DNA of 64,000 nt from DASXRC01 sp036506795 (GCA_036506795.1 DASXRC010000018.1:19318-83317), one strand, 5' to 3'; shown: positions 40,485 to 49,431, numbered from the stretch's first letter. Notes: generated from the letters alone by a model not told the origin. Translations and numbers: made by a program.

Positions 40485-41533
40485 GCGAGCGACTCGTCTC
40501 CGCGTACGCGGACGACGCCGAACGCGACGCCGAGGCGAGCGTCCGGCCCCGGCGGCTGTCCGAGCTGATCGGGCAGCACCGCGTACGCGAGCAACTGGAG
40601 CTGTTGCTCGGCAGCGCGCTCCGCCGCGGTCGCCCGCCGGACCACATCCTGCTCTCCGGGGCGCCCGGGCTGGGCAAGACGACCATCGCCATGATCGTCT
40701 CGGCGGAGCTCGGCGCCGGTCTGCGCATCACCAGCGGTCCCGCGATCGAGCGCTCCGGCGACCTGGCCGCGGTGCTGACCGGCTTGTCCGCCGGCGACGT
40801 GCTGTTCATCGACGAGATCCACCGCATCGCGAAACCGGCCGAGGAGCTGCTCTACAGCGCGATGGAGGACTACCGCGTCGACGTGGTGGTCGGCAAGGGC
40901 CCCGGCGCCACGGCGATCCCGCTGGACGTCGAGCCGTTCACCCTGGTCGGCGCCACGACCCGGTCCGGCCTGCTCACGGGCCCGATGCGGGACCGGTTCG
41001 GGTTCACCGGGCATCTCGACTTCTACCCGGCCGAGGAGCTGGAGCGGCTCGTGGACCGGTCGGCCGGCATCCTCGGCGTCCCGGTGACCCCGGAGGGCGC
41101 GGCCGAGATCGCGGGCCGGTCCCGGGGCACGCCGAGGATCGCCAACCGGCTGCTGCGCCGGGTCCGGGACTACGCCGAGGTGCGCGCCGACGGAGTCGTC
41201 ACCCTCGAGACGGCCCGGGCGGCGCTGCGGGTGTACGACGTGGACGAGGCCGGCCTGGACCGGCTCGACCGGGCTGTGCTCTCGGCGCTCGTGGACTCGT
41301 TCGGCGGGGGCCCCGTCGGCCTGTCCACGCTGGCCGTGGCGGTGGGGGAGCTGCCCGACACCGTCGAGGAGGTGTGCGAGCCGTTCTTGGTCCGGGCCGG
41401 ACTGTTGGCCAGGACGCCGCGCGGCCGGGTGGCGACCGCGGCGGGGTGGCGCCACCTCGGGCGTACGCCGCCAAATGGTATTTTTGGGGGCGGTGCCGAC
41501 GCGGCACCCGGCCTGTTCACGGTCGACCCGTGA
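40481..41533 (+). CDS. ruvB: Holliday junction branch migration ATPase RuvB
   Basis: A 350-residue AAA+ motor. Walker A is SGAPGLGKTTIAM (about 65-77), Walker B is VLFIDEIHRIAKPAEE, sensor GATTRSGLLTGPMRDRFGF, arginine-finger region SRGTPRIANRLLRRVRD, and the C-terminal winged helix (GLDRLDRAVLSALVDSFGGG ... VEEVCEPFLVRAGLL). Length is typical. The GTG start overlaps the ruvA stop. A gap of 139 bp with TAGACT (41580-41585) separates it from yajC. Confidence 0.97.
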   Translation: MSERLVSAYADDAERDAEASVRPRRLSELIGQHRVREQLELLLGSALRRGRPPDHILLSGAPGLGKTTIAMIVSAELGAGLRITSGPAIERSGDLAAVLTGLSAGDVLFIDEIHRIAKPAEELLYSAMEDYRVDVVVGKGPGATAIPLDVEPFTLVGATTRSGLLTGPMRDRFGFTGHLDFYPAEELERLVDRSAGILGVPVTPEGAAEIAGRSRGTPRIANRLLRRVRDYAEVRADGVVTLETARAALRVYDVDEAGLDRLDRAVLSALVDSFGGGPVGLSTLAVAVGELPDTVEEVCEPFLVRAGLLARTPRGRVATAAGWRHLGRTPPNGIFGGGADAAPGLFTVDP

Positions 41534-41672
41534 TCCGAACGTGATCTATGCCGCGTTCGGCGTTCTCAGGGTCACCGACTAGACTCGCCGCGGTCCGAAC
41601 AGGACGTGAACCCAGCCACCGGAGGCGCGCCCCCTTCACGCGCCGCGGGGCCAACCGGAAGGTCGACACACC

Positions 41673-42026
41673 GTGCTCAAGGCAGCGTCCTCCTCTGGCG
41701 GCGGCAGCTTCCTGCCGCTGCTCCTGATCATTCTGCTGTTCGGCGCCATGTACTTCATGATGATCCGCCCGCAGCAGCGGCGGCGTCGGGAGGCTCAGCA
41801 GATGCAGTCGACGCTGGGCCCCGGCGACGAGATCGTCACGATCGGCGGGCTCTACGGCACCGTCGTCGACGCCGATGATGAGACCGTCACGCTCGAGATC
41901 GCCCCCGGCGTACACACCCGGTACGCCCGCGGCGCGGTCGCCCGCGTCGTGAACTCGGCGTCGAGCGCCGACGACGACGACGTCGAGCCCGTCGAGTCCC
42001 CGGTCCAGTCCGAGAAGACCGACTGA
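41673..42026 (+). CDS. yajC: Preprotein translocase accessory protein YajC
   Basis: A 117-residue single-pass protein of the SecDF-YajC complex. The helix is FLPLLLIILLFGAMYFMM (about 11-28) followed by RPQQRRRREAQQM and the conserved LGPGDEIVTIGGLYGTVVDA. The GTG start has GGAAGG about 11 nt upstream. It is followed by secD at 22 nt and secF 6 nt later, as a standard operon. TAGACT at 41580-41585 is a likely -10. Confidence 0.95.
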   Translation: MLKAASSSGGGSFLPLLLIILLFGAMYFMMIRPQQRRRREAQQMQSTLGPGDEIVTIGGLYGTVVDADDETVTLEIAPGVHTRYARGAVARVVNSASSADDDDVEPVESPVQSEKTD

Positions 42027-42048
42027 CGCACAGGGAGACTCGACAACC

Positions 42049-43872
42049 GTGGCACCACCTCAGGGACAGATGCGCCCCGGGCGGCAGTTGGCCGCGCTCG
42101 CGCTCCTCTTCGCCATCCTGTACGCGCTGGTCTTCTTCGCGGGCGCGAAGGGGAGCATTGGCGACCGGCTGGCGCCACGGTTGGGCCTCGACCTCGTCGG
42201 CGGCACCCGGGTGACCCTCAACGCGAAGACCCAGAACGGCAAGGCACCGTCGCAGGACAATCTGGAGCTCGCCAGGCAGATCATCGAGAGCCGGGTCAAC
42301 GCCCGCGGCGTGACCGAGGCCGAGGTCGTCACCGAGGGCAACAGCAACATCGTCATCTCCGTCGCGGGCGAGAGCCGGGACGAGCTGAAGCAGGTCGGCC
42401 AGCCGGCGGAGCTGCGCTTCCGCAAGCTCCTCAAGGCGACCGGCGACACCGGCGCCCAGCCGGAGCCGACCGGCAGCGCGACGCCCTCGCCCAACGGCAG
42501 CGCGACGCCGACACCGAGCGCGAGCGGCAGCGCGACGCCGTCCGCCAGCCCCAGCGCGACGCCGTCCGCCAGCCCCACCCCGTCCGGCAGCCCCACCGCG
42601 GCACCGCCGGCGGTCAACCAGACGATCGAGCAGCAGCGTGAGGCGATCAAGAAGAAGGTCGGCACCGCGGCCTGGAACGCGGCCGCCGGGCTGCAGGCGC
42701 CGGCCCAGCCCGGAGATCCGGCGCTGGCGCCGTTCAAGAACCTGACGTCCGACGAGGTGGCCGCCCTTCCGACCAATATCCAGTTCAACGTCCCCGAGAT
42801 CACCTGCAGCAAGCTCAACGCCCGGCCGGCCGGCTCGATCTCGGACCCGAAGCAGCAGGCCGTGGCGTGTGAGGGACCGTCAAAGTACCTGATGGACGTG
42901 TCCAAGGTGCTGGGCACCGACGTCGACGACGCCAACGCCGTCATCGAGCAGGGCACCAGCCGGTGGGTGGTCAGCCTCGACTTCACCGGCTCCGGCCAGG
43001 GAAAGTGGACCGCGCTGACCCGGGAGGCCTACAACAACGAGGGCCAGGCCTGCTCCCAGGACGTCGTCGACGAGAACGGCCGGTGCCGGGTCGCGGTCGT
43101 GCTCGACAACGAGGTCGTCTCCTCGCCGGCGATCCAGGGCGTGCTCACCAGCAAGTCGCAGATCACCGGCGACTTCACCCGCAAGGACGCCGACCTGCTC
43201 GCCAGCCAGCTGCGCTTCGGCGCACTGCCGCTGACGTTCACCCCGAGCGAAGCGGAGAGCGTCTCCGCCACCCTCGGCACCGAGCACCTCAGGGCCGGCC
43301 TGCTCGCCGCCGGCGTCGGCATGATCCTGCTCGCCATCTACGCGTTCTTCTACTACCGCCTGCTCGGCACCGTCATCTTCCTGAGCCTGATCCTGTCCGG
43401 CCTGCTCGTGTTCGGCGCGCTGGTCCTCCTCGGCCGGCAGATCGGGTTCACGCTGACCCTGGCCGGCATAGCGGGCTTCATCGTGTCCCTCGGCGTCGCC
43501 GCGGACTCGTTCGTCATCTACTTCGAACGCCTCAAGGACGAGATACGCGAGGGCCGAACACCGCGGAGCGCCGTGCCCCGGGCCTGGGCGCGCGCCCGGC
43601 GTACGATCATCTCGGCCAACGTGATCTCGGTGCTGGCGGCCGTGGTGCTGTACCTCGTGTCGGTGGGCTCGGTGCGGGGCTTCGCCTTCGCGCTCGGGCT
43701 GGCGACGGTGCTCGACCTGGTGGTCGTGTTCCTGTTCCGGCATCCGATCATGACGATGTTCGCGCGCACGCCGGCGTTCCTGTCGCCGCGGGTCAGCGGG
43801 CTGGGCCGGGTGCTCCAGCGCGAGGACAAGCCCGCCCCGGCCACCGGCCGCGCCAAACCCAAGGAGGCGTGA
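42049..43872 (+). CDS. secD: Protein translocase subunit SecD
   Basis: A 607-residue RND-type membrane protein that uses the proton gradient to help Sec export. First helix at about 12-28, LGLDLVGGTRVTLNA (the conserved D1 motif), large periplasmic P1 region, then five C-terminal helices with SLGVAADSFVIYFERLKDEI. An unusual low-complexity insert of Ser-Ala-Thr-Pro repeats (about 137-187; DNA about 42460-42610) lies in the extracellular part. The GTG start follows yajC at 22 nt; secF starts 6 nt after its stop. Confidence 0.96.
   Translation: MAPPQGQMRPGRQLAALALLFAILYALVFFAGAKGSIGDRLAPRLGLDLVGGTRVTLNAKTQNGKAPSQDNLELARQIIESRVNARGVTEAEVVTEGNSNIVISVAGESRDELKQVGQPAELRFRKLLKATGDTGAQPEPTGSATPSPNGSATPTPSASGSATPSASPSATPSASPTPSGSPTAAPPAVNQTIEQQREAIKKKVGTAAWNAAAGLQAPAQPGDPALAPFKNLTSDEVAALPTNIQFNVPEITCSKLNARPAGSISDPKQQAVACEGPSKYLMDVSKVLGTDVDDANAVIEQGTSRWVVSLDFTGSGQGKWTALTREAYNNEGQACSQDVVDENGRCRVAVVLDNEVVSSPAIQGVLTSKSQITGDFTRKDADLLASQLRFGALPLTFTPSEAESVSATLGTEHLRAGLLAAGVGMILLAIYAFFYYRLLGTVIFLSLILSGLLVFGALVLLGRQIGFTLTLAGIAGFIVSLGVAADSFVIYFERLKDEIREGRTPRSAVPRAWARARRTIISANVISVLAAVVLYLVSVGSVRGFAFALGLATVLDLVVVFLFRHPIMTMFARTPAFLSPRVSGLGRVLQREDKPAPATGRAKPKEA
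42466..42605 (+). repeat. Coding repeat in secD (Ser-Ala-Thr-Pro insert)
   Basis: The DNA repeats units containing GGCAGCGCGACGCC or CCCAGCGCGACGCCG, encoding GSATPSPNGSATPTPSASGS and similar. The units are imperfect, in frame, and of 12-24 nt spacing, suggesting growth by slippage or recombination. Confidence 0.8.
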
Positions 43873-43878
43873 CCCACG

Positions 43879-45090
43879 ATGAGCGGTCTCGCTACGCGCC
43901 TGTACCGAGGCGAAGCCGGCCTCAACGTCATCGGCAAGCGCAGGGTGTGGTTTGGGGTGGCCGGCGCGGTCGTGCTCATCGCGATCCTGAGCATCGCGCT
44001 GCGCGGGTTCAGCCTGGGCATCGAGTTCAAGGGCGGCAACGAGTTCCAGGTCCCGGCGAGCGTGGGCACCATGCAGCGGGTCGAGGACGAGGTGTCCCGC
44101 GAGCTCGCCGGGCTGAAGACCACCGAGCCGGCCCGGGTCGTCTCGGCGCAGAAGGTCGGCACCGGGGGCAGCGCCAGCTACCTCGTGCGCACCTCGCCGC
44201 TCAACCAGGCCGACTCCGCCACCGTCAAGGCGGACCTGTCCGACAAGCTCGGCATCCCGGCGAACCAGATCAGCGACAACCGGGTCAGTCCCGCGTGGGG
44301 CCAGCAGGTCACGCAGCGCGCCCTCTACGGTCTGCTGATCTTCGTCGCCCTCGTCATGGTGTACCTCATAGTCCGCTTCGAGTGGCGGATGGCGGTCGCC
44401 GCGGTCGCGTCGCTGGTCCTCGACCTCGTGTTCACCACCGGCGTGTACTCGCTGGTCGGTTTCGAGGTCACGCCGTCGACGATCATCGGCTTCCTGACGA
44501 TTCTCGGCTTCGCGCTCTATGACGTCGTCGTCGTGTTCGACAAGGTCCAGGAGAATACGCGCGGTATCACCGGCAGCAGCAACCAGACGTACGCCGAGGC
44601 GGCCAACCTCGCGGTCAACCAGACGCTCATGCGGTCGATCAACACCGGCCTGGTCGCGCTGCTCCCGGTCGGTGGTCTGCTGTTCATCGGCGCCGGCCTG
44701 CTGGGCGCGGGCACGCTGAAGGACCTCGGCCTGGTGCTGTTCGTCGGCATGGGCACGGCGGTCTACTCGTCGATCTTCTTCGCCACCCCGGTGCTGGTCA
44801 CCCTCAAGGAGCGGGAGCCCCGGTTCAAGGCACACACCCAGCGGGTGCTCGCCCGCCGGGCCGCGATCGCCCGCGGCGAGGTGGCGCCGAAGGCCGCCAA
44901 GAAGGCCGCCGCCACGCCGGCCAAGGCCGCCGCCGAGGCGGGATCCGGATCCGGCGGTACGCGAGGGTCCGGCGGCGCCGCGCTCGCGGGCGCCAATCCG
45001 CGGGTGGGCTCACGGCCCAGCGGCAAGCAGCGCCACGGCGGCTCGAGAGGCTCGAGAGGCGGGCGACCGAGCGGAAGCAAGCGCCGCTAA
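43879..45090 (+). CDS. secF: Protein translocase subunit SecF
   Basis: A 403-residue partner of SecD. It has six helices, GFSLGIEFKGGNEFQVPA (the conserved F1 motif), and IGFLTILGFALYDVVVVFDKV followed by NQTLMRSINTGLVALLPVGG. The C-terminal tail (about 320-403) is long, Ala/Lys/Gly rich and basic (KKAAATPAKAAAEAG ... GGRPSGSKRR), typical of actinobacterial SecF and presumably cytoplasmic. ATG 43879 follows AAGGAGG. Its TAA stop forms part of the -10 of apt. Confidence 0.95.
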   Translation: MSGLATRLYRGEAGLNVIGKRRVWFGVAGAVVLIAILSIALRGFSLGIEFKGGNEFQVPASVGTMQRVEDEVSRELAGLKTTEPARVVSAQKVGTGGSASYLVRTSPLNQADSATVKADLSDKLGIPANQISDNRVSPAWGQQVTQRALYGLLIFVALVMVYLIVRFEWRMAVAAVASLVLDLVFTTGVYSLVGFEVTPSTIIGFLTILGFALYDVVVVFDKVQENTRGITGSSNQTYAEAANLAVNQTLMRSINTGLVALLPVGGLLFIGAGLLGAGTLKDLGLVLFVGMGTAVYSSIFFATPVLVTLKEREPRFKAHTQRVLARRAAIARGEVAPKAAKKAAATPAKAAAEAGSGSGGTRGSGGAALAGANPRVGSRPSGKQRHGGSRGSRGGRPSGSKRR

Positions 45091-45093
45091 GGT
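45088..45093 (+). promoter_or_regulatory. -10 element TAAGGT for leaderless apt
   Basis: TAAGGT starts with the secF stop codon and is followed by 6 nt and the apt ATG at 45100. No good ribosome site is present, so a leaderless apt transcript is possible beside read-through from secDF. Confidence 0.4.
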
Positions 45094-45099
45094 CCAGCC

Positions 45100-45657
45100 A
45101 TGACCGAGACCGCGGTGCGCGGAGACAGCGGGCAACACGTCGCCGAGCTGGTGGCGAGCCGGGTGGTGGACGTGCCCGACTTCCCCCAGGCCGGGATCCT
45201 GTTCAAGGACATGACGCCCCTGTTCGCGGACGGTCCGGCGTTCCGCGAGGTGATCGACCGGATCGTGGAGTACCACGGTCGCGACTCCTTCGACGTCGTG
45301 GTCGGCATCGAGGCCCGCGGGTTCGTGATCTCGGCGGCCGTCGCGTACGCCGCCGGGGTGGGCGTGATCCCGGTGCGCAAGGCCGGCAAGCTGCCGCGGT
45401 CGGTGCTCTCCGCGTCGTACTCGCTCGAGTACGGGCAGGCCACGCTCGAGCTGCACGAGGACGCGTTCGTGTCCGGCCAGCGGGTGCTCGTCGTCGACGA
45501 CGTGCTCGCCACCGGCGGCACCGCCGCCGCGACTCTCGACCTGGTCGAGCGGGCCGGCGGGCGGCTCGCCGGCTTCACCGTCGTGTTGGAACTCTCTTTC
45601 CTGGAGGGCCGCACGCGACTGGCTCCCCGTCCGGTTCACGCCCTCCTGACCGTCTAG
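45100..45657 (+). CDS. apt: Adenine phosphoribosyltransferase
   Basis: A 185-residue type I PRTase making AMP from adenine and PRPP. The N-terminal hood carries VVDVPDFPQAGILFKDMTPL (adenine recognition), GIEARGFVISAAVA is the APRT-specific loop, RKAGKLP precedes the flexible loop, and the PRPP motif is VLVVDDVLATGGTAAA. It lies 9 nt after secF and before relA, the same order as in Mycobacterium. An additional -10-like hexamer overlaps the secF stop. Confidence 0.96.
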   Translation: MTETAVRGDSGQHVAELVASRVVDVPDFPQAGILFKDMTPLFADGPAFREVIDRIVEYHGRDSFDVVVGIEARGFVISAAVAYAAGVGVIPVRKAGKLPRSVLSASYSLEYGQATLELHEDAFVSGQRVLVVDDVLATGGTAAATLDLVERAGGRLAGFTVVLELSFLEGRTRLAPRPVHALLTV

Positions 45658-45667
45658 CACTGCCCAT

Positions 45668-45682
45668 CCCGGTTTCGCCGGG
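45668..45682 (+). terminator. Short hairpin after apt
   Basis: CCCGG-TTTCG-CCGGG, 11 nt after the apt stop. The stem is only 5 bp, so termination is uncertain. Confidence 0.35.
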
Positions 45683-45734
45683 TGCGTCGAGCCGGGGCTC
45701 CGGGAATGCCAGAGGGTACGATTGTCTTTCTTGA

Positions 45735-45764
45735 CCAGGTAGCGAATTTGGCCAGGTAGCGAAT
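45735..45764 (+). promoter_or_regulatory. Direct repeat CCAGGTAGCGAAT in the relA upstream region
   Basis: CCAGGTAGCGAAT occurs at 45735-45747 and again at 45752-45764 (17-bp period). TTGACC at 45731-45736 overlaps the first copy and could be a -35. The pair lies 56-85 nt before the relA start and could be a regulator site or part of the promoter. Bases flanking the pair (GACC and GGTCC) add partial symmetry. Confidence 0.5.
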
Positions 45765-45819
45765 GGTCCGGTCGGCCGAGTACGGTCGGCCCATCCCAGG
45801 TGAAGGTGGCAGCGGCTAG

Positions 45820-48402
45820 GTGTCCGGCGACGTCGCTCCTCCGGTGGAGGGCACGGTGAGTCCCGCGGACGTCCACGCGGGCGTCGGCGAGCCGATGGAG
45901 GCTGCCGGCGAGAATGGCCACACCCAGCCTGGAAGCCCCGACAACCGGTATCCCGCCGACGCCGAGCGTTCGGCGGACCGAGACGGCGCCGCCGGCCTGG
46001 AGCACAGCGAGCGGCCCGGTGGTGCGTCCCCGCAGTCGCCACCGGCCGACGCGCCCGCCGGCGGCGTCGTGGTCCCGTTCCCGGGTGCGGCCCGCCTCGC
46101 GGAGGAGGGTGTTGCGCCGGGTGGCTCCGCCCCGTTCGGACTCGCCGGCGCTCCGACCGGCCGCCGGGTGCGGGCGCGCCTTGCCCGGTTCAACGCGCCG
46201 TGGCAGACACCGCAGGTCAGCGAGGTGCTCGAGCCGCTGATCGCGACGCACCGCGCTAGCCACCCCAAGGCCGACGTCCGGCTGCTGCAGCGCGCGTTCG
46301 ACACGGCCGCGCAGTGGCACTCCGGCCAGTTCCGCAAGTCGGGCGACCCGTACATCACGCACCCGCTGGCGGTCGCCACGATCCTGGCGAACCTCGGCAT
46401 GGACACCACGACGCTGGTGGCCGCGCTGCTGCACGACACGATCGAGGACACCGAATACGGCCTGGACCAGATGCGCACCGACTTCGGCGACGAGGTCGCG
46501 CTGCTGGTTGACGGCGTGACCAAGCTGGACAAGGTCAAGCTGGGCGACGCGGCGAAGGCCGAGACGATCCGCAAGATGGTCGTGGCGATGGCCAAGGACC
46601 CGCGCGTGCTGGTCATCAAGCTGGCCGACCGGCTGCACAACATGCGTACGCTCACCTTCCTGCCGCGGCCCAAGCAGGAGCAGAAGGCCAAGGAGACGCT
46701 GGAGATCCTGGCGCCGCTGGCGCACCGCCTCGGCATGAACACGATCAAGTGGGAGCTGGAGGACCTGGCGTTCGGCACGCTCTTCCCGAAGCGGTTCGAG
46801 GAGATCAACCGCCTCATCGGCGAGCACCAGCCGCAACGCGAGGCGCTGCTCCGCCAGGTCACGCAGAGGGTCCACTTGGACCTGCGGTCCGCCAAGATCA
46901 AGGCGGAGACGACCGGCCGCCCGAAGCACCTGTACTCGATCTATCAGAAGATGATCGTGCGCGGTCGGGACTTCTCCGACATCTACGACCTGGTCGGCGT
47001 GCGGATCCTGGTCGAGACCGTCCGGGACTGCTACGCGGCGCTCGGTGTTATCCACGCGAACTGGCAGCCGGTACCCGGCCGGTTCAAGGACTACATCGCG
47101 ATGCCGAAGTTCAACATGTACCAGTCTCTGCACACCACCGTGATCGGCCCGACGGGCAAGGCGGTGGAGATGCAGATCCGCACGTACGCCATGCACCGCA
47201 CCGCGGAGTTCGGCATCGCCGCGCACTGGAAGTACAAGGAGCAGAAGGGCGCCACGATCGTCGGTCCGCCGGCGCACATCGACGAGATGACCTGGCTGCG
47301 CCAGCTGCTCGACTGGCAGCGCGAGGCGAGTGACCCGAGCGAGTTCCTCGACGCGCTCCGGTTCGACCTGTCCAGCCAGGAGGTGTACGTCTTCACGCCC
47401 AAGGGCGACGTCATCCCGCTGCCCACCGGCTCGACACCGGTCGACTTCGCGTACGCCGTGCACACCGAGGTGGGGCACAAGTGCATCGGCGCCCGGGTGA
47501 ACGGCAAGCTCGTCCCGTTGGAGTCCACGCTCTCCAACGGCGACGTCATCGAGATCTTCACGTCGAAGTCGGAGACCGCCGGGCCCACCCAGGACTGGCT
47601 CGGCTTCGTCAAGAGCCCGCGAGCGCGTACGAAGATCCGGCAGTACTTCAACAAGGAGCGCCGCGAGGAGGCGATCGAGGCCGGCAAGGACGCGATCGTC
47701 AAGGCCATGCGGAAGCAGGGCCTGCCCCTGCAGCGGATGCTCACCTCCGACTCCCTGATGGCGATCGCGCGGGACCTGCACCTGGCCGACGTGACGGCGC
47801 TGTACGCGGCGGTCGGTGACAACCAGGTGTCCGCGCAGTCGGTCGTGCAGAAGCTCGTCGCCGGATACGGCGGCGAGGAGGGTGCGGTCGAGGACATCGC
47901 CGAGACCGCGGTGCCGACGCGGCCGCCGCGGCACCGGGCCACCGTCCACGATCCGGGCGTGGTCGTCAAGGACGTCAGCGACGTCTGGATCAAGCTCGCC
48001 CGGTGTTGTACGCCGGTGCCGGGCGACGCGGTGTTCGGGTTCGTGACCCGCTCCGGCGGTGTCAGCGTGCACCGCGACGACTGCGCCAACGCGGACGAGC
48101 TCAAGCTGCAGCCCGAGCGGGTCGTCGAGGTCAGCTGGAAGCCGACGTCGGCGTCGACGTTCCTCGTCGCGATCCAGGTGGAGGCGCTGGACCGGCACAA
48201 GCTGCTCGCCGACGTCACGCGGGTGCTGTCCGACGAGCGGGTCAACATCCTGTCCGCGACGGTCACCACGACCCGCGACCGGGTGGCGGTGAGCCGGTTC
48301 AGCTTCGAGATGGCCGACCCGAAGCACCTCGGTCACCTATTGGCCGCGGTGCGCAAGGTCGACGGCGTCTTCGACGCGTACCGGGTCACGTCCGGAGCCT
48401 GA
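45820..48402 (+). CDS. relA: Bifunctional (p)ppGpp synthetase/hydrolase
   Basis: An 860-residue Rel enzyme of the stringent response. A disordered N-terminal extension (1-125) precedes the HD hydrolase domain with His205-Asp206 in ALLHDTIEDTEYG, the synthetase domain (KDYIAMPKFNMYQSLHTTVI), TGS (FTPKGDVIPLPTGSTPVDFA, about 525-585), a zinc-finger/RRM region (LARCCTPVPGDAVFG), and a C-terminal ACT domain (about 775-855). Because the HD residues are intact it should both make and degrade (p)ppGpp. The start is GTG 45820; GTG 45856 is an alternative, and the long N-terminus is species-specific. Confidence 0.95.
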   Translation: MSGDVAPPVEGTVSPADVHAGVGEPMEAAGENGHTQPGSPDNRYPADAERSADRDGAAGLEHSERPGGASPQSPPADAPAGGVVVPFPGAARLAEEGVAPGGSAPFGLAGAPTGRRVRARLARFNAPWQTPQVSEVLEPLIATHRASHPKADVRLLQRAFDTAAQWHSGQFRKSGDPYITHPLAVATILANLGMDTTTLVAALLHDTIEDTEYGLDQMRTDFGDEVALLVDGVTKLDKVKLGDAAKAETIRKMVVAMAKDPRVLVIKLADRLHNMRTLTFLPRPKQEQKAKETLEILAPLAHRLGMNTIKWELEDLAFGTLFPKRFEEINRLIGEHQPQREALLRQVTQRVHLDLRSAKIKAETTGRPKHLYSIYQKMIVRGRDFSDIYDLVGVRILVETVRDCYAALGVIHANWQPVPGRFKDYIAMPKFNMYQSLHTTVIGPTGKAVEMQIRTYAMHRTAEFGIAAHWKYKEQKGATIVGPPAHIDEMTWLRQLLDWQREASDPSEFLDALRFDLSSQEVYVFTPKGDVIPLPTGSTPVDFAYAVHTEVGHKCIGARVNGKLVPLESTLSNGDVIEIFTSKSETAGPTQDWLGFVKSPRARTKIRQYFNKERREEAIEAGKDAIVKAMRKQGLPLQRMLTSDSLMAIARDLHLADVTALYAAVGDNQVSAQSVVQKLVAGYGGEEGAVEDIAETAVPTRPPRHRATVHDPGVVVKDVSDVWIKLARCCTPVPGDAVFGFVTRSGGVSVHRDDCANADELKLQPERVVEVSWKPTSASTFLVAIQVEALDRHKLLADVTRVLSDERVNILSATVTTTRDRVAVSRFSFEMADPKHLGHLLAAVRKVDGVFDAYRVTSGA

Positions 48403-48447
48403 GCGCGCTCGCCGGCGCGACGCCAGGCATGTGCGTCGACCACCTTG

Positions 48448-48527
48448 GCTCTGCTTCCCTCGGCGATACACCGAGCGACCGAGGCGCAGCCTCGGCCGTT
48501 CGGCGTCTCCTCCGAGGGAAGCAGAGC
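48448..48527. repeat. Palindromic repeat element, copy 2
   Basis: Perfect 16-bp arms (48448-48463 GCTCTGCTTCCCTCGG and 48512-48527) enclose an inner hairpin CCGAGGC-GCA-GCCTCGG (48479-48495). The left part shares GCTCTGCTTCC and CGGCGATACACCGA with copy 1, and the right part shares GGCGTC-N-CCTCCG and GAAGCAGAGCAAA. It lies between the convergent ends of relA and the first cyclophilin gene, where it could stop transcription from both sides. Confidence 0.85.
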
Positions 48528-48566
48528 AAAGGCGGCCGCGCGGGCATGGGTCGGTGCGGAGAGGGC

Positions 48567-49379
48567 TCAGGCCGGCGGGCTCACCGTCAGCGTCTTGATG
48601 AGGACCTCGTCCTTGGGCATGCCGTCGCCGGCAGCCTTGCCGGACGGGTCGACCGCGCCGTCCGCCGCGACCTTCTGCACGATGTCCAGGCCCTTGGTGA
48701 CCGTGCCGACCACCGTGTAGTCGGCCGGCAGGTCGCTGTCGCCGTACACGATGAAGAACTGGCTGCCCGTGGTCGACGGCGCCTGCGTCTTGGCCATCGC
48801 GATCGTGCCCTCCGGGTACGCCGGGCGCTTGTCCTTCGGCAGGTTCTCCTCGGCGTACTTGTACGTCGGCCCGCCGGTGCCCTTGCCGGTCGGATCGCCG
48901 CACTGCAGGACCTTGATGCCCTCCGTGACCAGCCGGTGGCACTTGGTGTTGTCGTAGAACTTCTTGCCGGCCAGGTACGTGAAGCTGGCCGCCGTGCACG
49001 GCACCTTCGCCGTGTCCATCTTCGCCTCTATCACACCGCGGTTCGTGGTGATCGTCATGGTCTCGATGCCCGAGCGCGGCTCACCGGCCGGCGGCGTACC
49101 GACGTCCTTAAGGTCGGGGTTCGCCTTCTGGTCATCGGGTAGCCACTGGCACGACGCCGCGGCCGCGGTGGGGCCGGCACCGGTCGTCTTCTTCTCGTTC
49201 CCGCCCAGGCTGGTGACCAGCCAGGCGACGCCGACCACAACCAGCAGCAGGGCGACGCCGGCGCCGATGCCGGCCTGCAGCTGCCGACGCTTGCGGGCGG
49301 CAGCCTGCCGCTGGGCCATCTCCCGTTCGAGCCGCGCCCGCGCCGCCGCGCGCTGCTGCCGCTCCTTCGTGGAAGCCAC
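48567..49379 (-). CDS. Membrane-anchored cyclophilin-type peptidyl-prolyl isomerase
   Basis: A 270-residue protein. A basic coiled N-terminus (about 1-33) precedes one transmembrane helix (AGIGAGVALLLVVVGVAWLV), a linker, and an extracellular cyclophilin domain (about 105-265). Conserved active-site features are kept: the Arg in KFYDNTKCHRLV, the Gln in LQCGDPTGKGTGGP, and GSQFFIVYGDSDLP. Such proteins assist folding of exported proteins. The GTG start at 49379 has AGGAGG upstream. The paralogue upstream on the same strand ends 52 nt before this start. Confidence 0.92.
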   Translation of the reverse strand: MASTKERQQRAAARARLEREMAQRQAAARKRRQLQAGIGAGVALLLVVVGVAWLVTSLGGNEKKTTGAGPTAAAASCQWLPDDQKANPDLKDVGTPPAGEPRSGIETMTITTNRGVIEAKMDTAKVPCTAASFTYLAGKKFYDNTKCHRLVTEGIKVLQCGDPTGKGTGGPTYKYAEENLPKDKRPAYPEGTIAMAKTQAPSTTGSQFFIVYGDSDLPADYTVVGTVTKGLDIVQKVAADGAVDPSGKAAGDGMPKDEVLIKTLTVSPPA

Positions 49380-49431
49380 GGTGTTGTCCTCCTGTGGTGC
49401 TGTCGTCCAACGTCGCTGGGTCAAGAGTGGG

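Noticed and set aside
45010..48336. Open frame of over 1100 codons on the minus strand opposite relA and apt
   Set aside because: It mirrors the codon-position GC pattern of relA and has no recognisable domain; relA is certain.
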